From Acetobacteraceae bacterium (GTDB lineage: Bacteria; Pseudomonadota; Alphaproteobacteria; Acetobacterales; Acetobacteraceae), in contig JADGHI010000047.1 of NCBI GenBank assembly GCA_019689515.1, positions 1 to 13,671 of the forward strand: a DNA stretch of 13,671 bases, given 5' to 3'. The position numbers and the translations under genes are program-made. The notes beneath the pieces are model-generated. The model saw only the letters and a list, made by a program, of their open reading frames with translations. It did not search any database and had not been told where the DNA came from. This document shows positions 13,545 through 13,671 of this stretch, piece by piece. Within the stretch, counting starts at the first letter, position 1; every line of letters begins with the position of its first letter.

Positions 13545-13671
13545 CACAACCCTCCCGATCGCGGCGGCCTGGCGGCATCACGCACGGCCGGTCGCTGGCG
13601 CGGCGCGGCGGCGCGCGCCCCGGCCCCGGCCGCCCCGCGCCGCCGAGGCAGAGACGCCCCCGCCGGCGCTT
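13545..13671. other. Intergenic end of window, no gene recognised
   Basis: The last 127 bases are extremely C/G-rich with short CGG/GCC runs. I see no ribosome-binding site, start with family similarity, or RNA gene. A gene beginning beyond the window edge cannot be excluded. Confidence 0.5.

Noticed and set aside
13545..13671. Short tandem or CRISPR-like repeat in the GC-rich end
   Set aside because: The CGG/GCC runs are irregular, with no constant repeat unit or spacer length.
1..13671. Mobile element or genomic island
   Set aside because: No transposase, integrase, flanking direct repeats or tRNA site was found, and base composition looks uniform throughout.

Overview
The window is a very GC-rich (roughly 70-75% by eye), densely packed bacterial chromosome segment. 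A fused SecD-SecF translocase, an alphaproteobacterial-type Zur/Fur regulator, lipid A genes and a Bug/TctC-type binding protein together suggest an alphaproteobacterium, most likely an Acetobacteraceae member of the Roseomonas type. That placement is an inference from gene content; no rRNA or tRNA is present to confirm it. No insertion sequence, phage gene, CRISPR array or integrase is visible, and no gene-free stretch exceeds about 200 bases.

Left part (1-5032): the C-terminal half of an MFS transporter (+) converges on a Zur/Fur-family regulator (-). The regulator gene is divergent from hisI (+, histidine biosynthesis). After a possible terminator comes a tight four-gene run on the + strand: GNAT acetyltransferase, C-N hydrolase (nitrilase superfamily), lpxB and a FucA-like class II aldolase. 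Each successive pair overlaps by 4 nt (GTGA, GTGA, ATGA), so the four are probably co-transcribed and translationally coupled.

Middle part (5033-9951): two inverted repeats separate the aldolase gene from a convergent Gfo/Idh/MocA oxidoreductase (-), whose motifs resemble those of lpx-associated sugar dehydrogenases (GnnA-like). It is divergent from secDF (+). Only 1 nt separates secDF from a Bug/TctC-like solute-binding protein gene with an odd proline-rich N-terminus.

Right part (9952-13671): an iron-containing alcohol dehydrogenase and a second, adducin-like class II aldolase form a probable two-gene unit on the - strand. Their upstream region, shared with a divergent GNAT gene, holds three GAAAC direct repeats and an inverted repeat that look regulatory. 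A secreted GlcG/HbpS-family protein follows, then about 190 bp with only a possible terminator.

Most of the window is ordinary housekeeping and accessory metabolism. I found no convincing undescribed defence or mobile system. The items most worth a second look are the split GNAT/nitrilase pair coupled to lpxB, two starts that look leaderless (hisI and the first GNAT gene), the hairpin overlapping the Shine-Dalgarno site of the oxidoreductase gene, and the repeat cluster upstream of the second aldolase.
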